A stretch of 64,000 bases of DNA from an uncultured Clostridia bacterium (GTDB lineage Bacteria > Bacillota > Clostridia > Oscillospirales > Acutalibacteraceae). Shown piece after piece: positions 61,484 to 64,000 of this stretch. Positions within the stretch are counted from its first letter, which is position 1. Each line of letters begins with the position of its first letter. The position numbers and the translations under genes were made by a program. Location: positions 62,001 to 126,000 of the forward strand of contig CANRNQ010000001.1 of NCBI GenBank assembly GCA_947632045.1, in the 5' to 3' direction. The notes under the pieces were generated by a model. The model saw only the letters and a list, made by a program, of their open reading frames with translations. It had not been told where the DNA came from and did no database searches.

Positions 61484-63406
61484 ATGGCTTTGCTTTCATT
61501 GCAAAACCTTGAAATGGAGTTTTCGGAAAGAAGGCTCTTCGGCGGCGTTTCTCTCGAGGTGGGAGAGCGCGATAAAATAGGCTTTATAGGCGCTAACGGA
61601 GCCGGAAAAACCACGATATTCAGAATAATAAGCGGAGAGCTTGAGCCTACCGCAGGCGCCGCTGCAAGGGGCAGGAACTGCGTTATAGGCTATATGGAGC
61701 AGCACGCCTGCAAAAATCCGCACAGCAGCGTTTATAACGAGCTTTTATCCGTCTTTGAGCCTCTTATAAGGCTGGAGCGCGAGCTTGAACAGGTCACGCG
61801 AGAGATAGAAAACGGCGGAGACGCGCAGTCGCTGACGCTTAGGCAAATGGAGCTGCGCGAAAGGCTTGAGCGCGACGGGGGACTGACATATAAAAGCCGC
61901 GCGGCCGCCGCGCTCAACGGCCTCGGCTTCGGAAACGAATATTTTGAAATGCCGATAAGAAAGCTCAGCGGAGGTCAGCTTTCAAAGCTCAGCCTTGCAA
62001 AGCTTTTGCTGAGCGGGGCAAACCTGCTTCTTCTCGACGAGCCGACAAACCATCTCGATATAGCCTCGTGCCGCTGGCTCGAGGGCTTTATCAAGGATTT
62101 TGCGGGAGCGGTAATAGTTATCTCGCATGACAGATATTTTCTTGACAGCGTTACAAACAGGACGATAGAGCTCGAGCACGGAAAAATAAGCTCATACAAG
62201 GGCTCTTACAGCGAGTTTATGAAGAAAAAGGAAGCGGAGAGCGAGGCGCGGAAAAACAAATACGAGGCGGATTTAAAGGAGATAAAGCGAATCGAGGGAA
62301 TAATAGAGCAGCAAAAGCGCTGGGGACGCGAGCGCAACTTTATAACGGCGGCGAGCAAGCAAAAGCAGGCGGACAGGATAAAGAGCCGGCTTGAAAAGCC
62401 CGAAGGCGAGCTTGATACCATACGCTTCAGATTTACCCCTAAGGCGGAATCGGGAAACGATGTTTTGATATGCGAGGGACTTTCAAAGTCCTTTGGAGAG
62501 AAAAGGGTTTTTAAAAACGTAAATTTGCACATACGAAAGGGCGAGAGGGTGTTCCTGCTCGGAGCCAACGGCTGCGGCAAAACTACGCTGTTTAAGACCC
62601 TGCTCGGTCAGTATCCGGCGGATTCCGGTCTTGTCAGCTTCGGCGCAAATGTTCAGACGGGATATTTCGACCAGATACAGGAAAATCTTCACTTTGAAAA
62701 AACGGCGCTCGACGAGGTCTGGGACGATTTTCCTCAGCTGACACAGACTCAGGTGCGCACCTGCCTCGGCTCTTTTTTATTCAAAGGCGACGACGTTTTC
62801 AAGGAGATAAAGAGTCTGAGCGGCGGCGAACGCGCAAGAATCGCTCTGCTAAAGCTCATGCTCAAGGGCGGGAATCTTCTGCTGCTCGACGAACCGACCA
62901 ATCACCTTGACACGGCCTCGCGCGAAGCGCTGGAAAAAACTCTGCTCGATTACAGCGGAACCATGTTTATTATCAGTCACGACAGATATTTTATAAATCG
63001 GCTCGCTACAAGAATAATAACGCTTCTCCCCGACGGCACTCGCGAGTATATAGGCAACTACGACGATTATCTTGAAAAAAGCGACGAGGCAGCCGAGGCT
63101 GCCGTTCAGGTAAAGTTGAAGAAGGAGGCAAGCGCGGCCGCGCTTGATTATAAAGCCAAAAAGGAATACGCCTCCAACAAGCGCAAGCTCCAAACGGCGA
63201 TAAAAAGATGCGAGGATGAAATATCGCGCATTGAGGCCGAAACCGAGGAGGTACAGCAAAGGCTGTCTGCACCCGAAAGCGCGTCCGATTTTCAGCTTTT
63301 GACCGAGCTTACGGGCAAGCTTGAGGAGCTGAATGAGCTATTGACAGAAGGAATGAACGAGTGGGAGGAGCTTACGACGCGCCTTGAAAGCGAGTTTGCG
63401 GATTAA
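61484..63406 (+). CDS. ABC-F family ATPase (ribosome-associated)
   Basis: The 640-residue protein has two ABC domains and no membrane segment. Walker A motifs are GANGAGKTTIF (about residue 37) and GANGCGKTTLFK (about 365). Signatures are LSGGQLSKLSLAKLLL and LSGGERARIALLKLML. Walker B motifs are LLLLDEPTNHLD in both halves. The inter-domain P-site tip linker (about 245-310) is charged and helical, and the C-terminus is a coiled coil (about 545-640). ABC-F proteins act on the ribosome, either in translation (EttA/Uup type) or in antibiotic protection. The subgroup cannot be fixed here; the long C-terminal coiled coil suggests Uup/YdiF-like housekeeping. Shine-Dalgarno is AAGAGGTGAAGC. Confidence 0.93.
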   Translation: MALLSLQNLEMEFSERRLFGGVSLEVGERDKIGFIGANGAGKTTIFRIISGELEPTAGAAARGRNCVIGYMEQHACKNPHSSVYNELLSVFEPLIRLERELEQVTREIENGGDAQSLTLRQMELRERLERDGGLTYKSRAAAALNGLGFGNEYFEMPIRKLSGGQLSKLSLAKLLLSGANLLLLDEPTNHLDIASCRWLEGFIKDFAGAVIVISHDRYFLDSVTNRTIELEHGKISSYKGSYSEFMKKKEAESEARKNKYEADLKEIKRIEGIIEQQKRWGRERNFITAASKQKQADRIKSRLEKPEGELDTIRFRFTPKAESGNDVLICEGLSKSFGEKRVFKNVNLHIRKGERVFLLGANGCGKTTLFKTLLGQYPADSGLVSFGANVQTGYFDQIQENLHFEKTALDEVWDDFPQLTQTQVRTCLGSFLFKGDDVFKEIKSLSGGERARIALLKLMLKGGNLLLLDEPTNHLDTASREALEKTLLDYSGTMFIISHDRYFINRLATRIITLLPDGTREYIGNYDDYLEKSDEAAEAAVQVKLKKEASAAALDYKAKKEYASNKRKLQTAIKRCEDEISRIEAETEEVQQRLSAPESASDFQLLTELTGKLEELNELLTEGMNEWEELTTRLESEFAD

Positions 63407-63434
63407 AGCGTAAACTGTACCTATAAAAAATGAG

Positions 63435-63470
63435 AAAACTGTGCATTTTATAACGCACAGTTTTTTGCTA
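63435..63470 (+). terminator. Terminator of the ABC-F gene
   Basis: AAAACTGTGC (63435-63444) pairs with GCACAGTTTT (63455-63464), followed by further T residues. Confidence 0.85.
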
Positions 63471-63518
63471 TTATTACAGCAGTTTCCGGAAATAAGTTTT
63501 TTACAAGGGGTAATCAAG

Positions 63519-64000
63519 ATGACAAAACCAAACAACTCGCTTAAACGGCTCGCTGTAACCGCTATGTTTGCCGCCATGACCATGGTGCTGACATATTTTA
63601 TAAAGATACCTACTCCCGGCGGCGGTTATATCCACCTCGGGGACAGTATGATATATCTTATGGCCTGCTTTCTTCCCACGCCTTACGCTATGGTTGGCGC
63701 AGGAATAGGCGGCGCTCTCGCCGACTTAACCGGCGGCTACTTTACCTATATCATACCTACGTTTATAATAAAAATGCTGATCTCTCTGCCCTTTACGAGC
63801 AAGGGCGAAAAAATGCTTACTCTGCGCAACGCAGTTATGACTGTTCCGTCGGGACTTATCACAGTTTTTGGCTACTACCTTACGCGGATAATTCTGCTCT
63901 CGGTCGACAAAGCGACGGCTCAGGCGGGATTTTTCGGGGCTCTGTTCGACGGCTCTACATGGGTGGGGGCTCTTGAGAGCATACCCGGCGACACGATTCA
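63519..64000 (+). CDS. ECF transporter S component (partial, cut by window end)
   Basis: An open frame runs from the ATG at 63519, behind CAAGGGGTAATCAAG, to the end of the window (160 codons, no stop). It encodes a very hydrophobic protein with about four to five membrane segments so far: RLAVTAMFAAMTMVLTYFIKIP, then GGGYIHLGDSMIYLMACFL and PYAMVGAGIGGALADLTGGYFTYIIPTF. The HLGDS and GALADLTGGY elements are typical of ThiW/HmpT-like substrate-binding S components, which capture vitamins or their precursors and use a shared energising module. The substrate is not readable. The missing C-terminus should be short, as S components have 170-220 residues. Confidence 0.85.
   Translation, partial: MTKPNNSLKRLAVTAMFAAMTMVLTYFIKIPTPGGGYIHLGDSMIYLMACFLPTPYAMVGAGIGGALADLTGGYFTYIIPTFIIKMLISLPFTSKGEKMLTLRNAVMTVPSGLITVFGYYLTRIILLSVDKATAQAGFFGALFDGSTWVGALESIPGDTI

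Noticed and set aside
63407-63518. TPP riboswitch before the ECF S component
   Set aside because: The gap contains only the ABC-F terminator and the ribosome site; no TPP-type sequence is present.

Overview
The window looks like a chromosome segment of an anaerobic, fermentative, fibre- or starch-associated gut clostridium, most likely Oscillospiraceae (Ruminococcus-like). The grounds are a membrane-anchored cohesin protein and a dockerin protein close together, Rex-controlled AdhE, pyruvate phosphate dikinase, the Firmicute gene order glmU-prs-pth-mfd, strong Shine-Dalgarno sites and sigma-A promoters. I cannot name the species from sequence alone.

Host backbone, left part (1-8545): GH31 alpha-glucosidase, a hemolysin III family membrane protein, adhE with a sigma-A promoter overlapping a Rex operator, a sugar O-acetyltransferase, a lipoprotein, and a two-gene coiled-coil/sigma-region-4-like pair.

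Mobile island (about 8550-32449, 23.9 kb): base and codon use differ from the flanks. Its ends carry matching inverted arms (ATACCCGTGGGACA on the left, the complement of ATACCCATGGGACA on the right) around a shared ATCA, the arrangement expected for attL/attR of a large serine integrase. The right part holds the mobility genes: an excisionase-like HTH protein, a primase/DUF3987 helicase-like protein, two small accessory proteins and two overlapping large serine recombinases. The cargo is all on the minus strand. It contains a class 2 DISARM-like anti-phage operon: an XRE regulator, a Vsr endonuclease fused to a 5-cytosine methyltransferase, DrmE-like, DrmA and DrmB proteins, and a DUF4145-like protein where drmC would be expected. 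Next comes a radical SAM/SPASM protein with an unusual cluster motif (CX7CX6C), followed 21 bases later by a cytoplasmic leucine-rich-repeat protein whose N-terminus carries the Ser-rich motif TNSSSSSF. This pair looks like an undescribed modification system. An LRR gene remnant and an unknown 285-residue protein end the cargo.

Host backbone, right part (32450-64000): initiator tRNA-fMet, a candidate structured RNA, a stand-alone left-handed beta-helix sugar-1-phosphate acetyltransferase, a phosphohexomutase, an orphan ABC ATPase, a YbjQ protein, a cohesin protein, an O-antigen-ligase-like protein, a dockerin protein with duplicated modules, an HAD phosphatase, maf, rex, a LytTR response regulator, ppdK, then a glmU gene lacking the acetyltransferase half followed by prs, pth and mfd. 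After these come a foldase-like lipoprotein, another lipoprotein, an aminotransferase, trpS, an ABC-F ATPase and the start of an ECF transporter S component.

The host part also carries five copies of a GC-rich, 130-143 bp palindromic repeat, all between genes and none inside the island. Their hairpin arms differ in sequence between copies but keep base pairing. Rex appears to link regulation: a matching operator sits in front of both adhE and rex.
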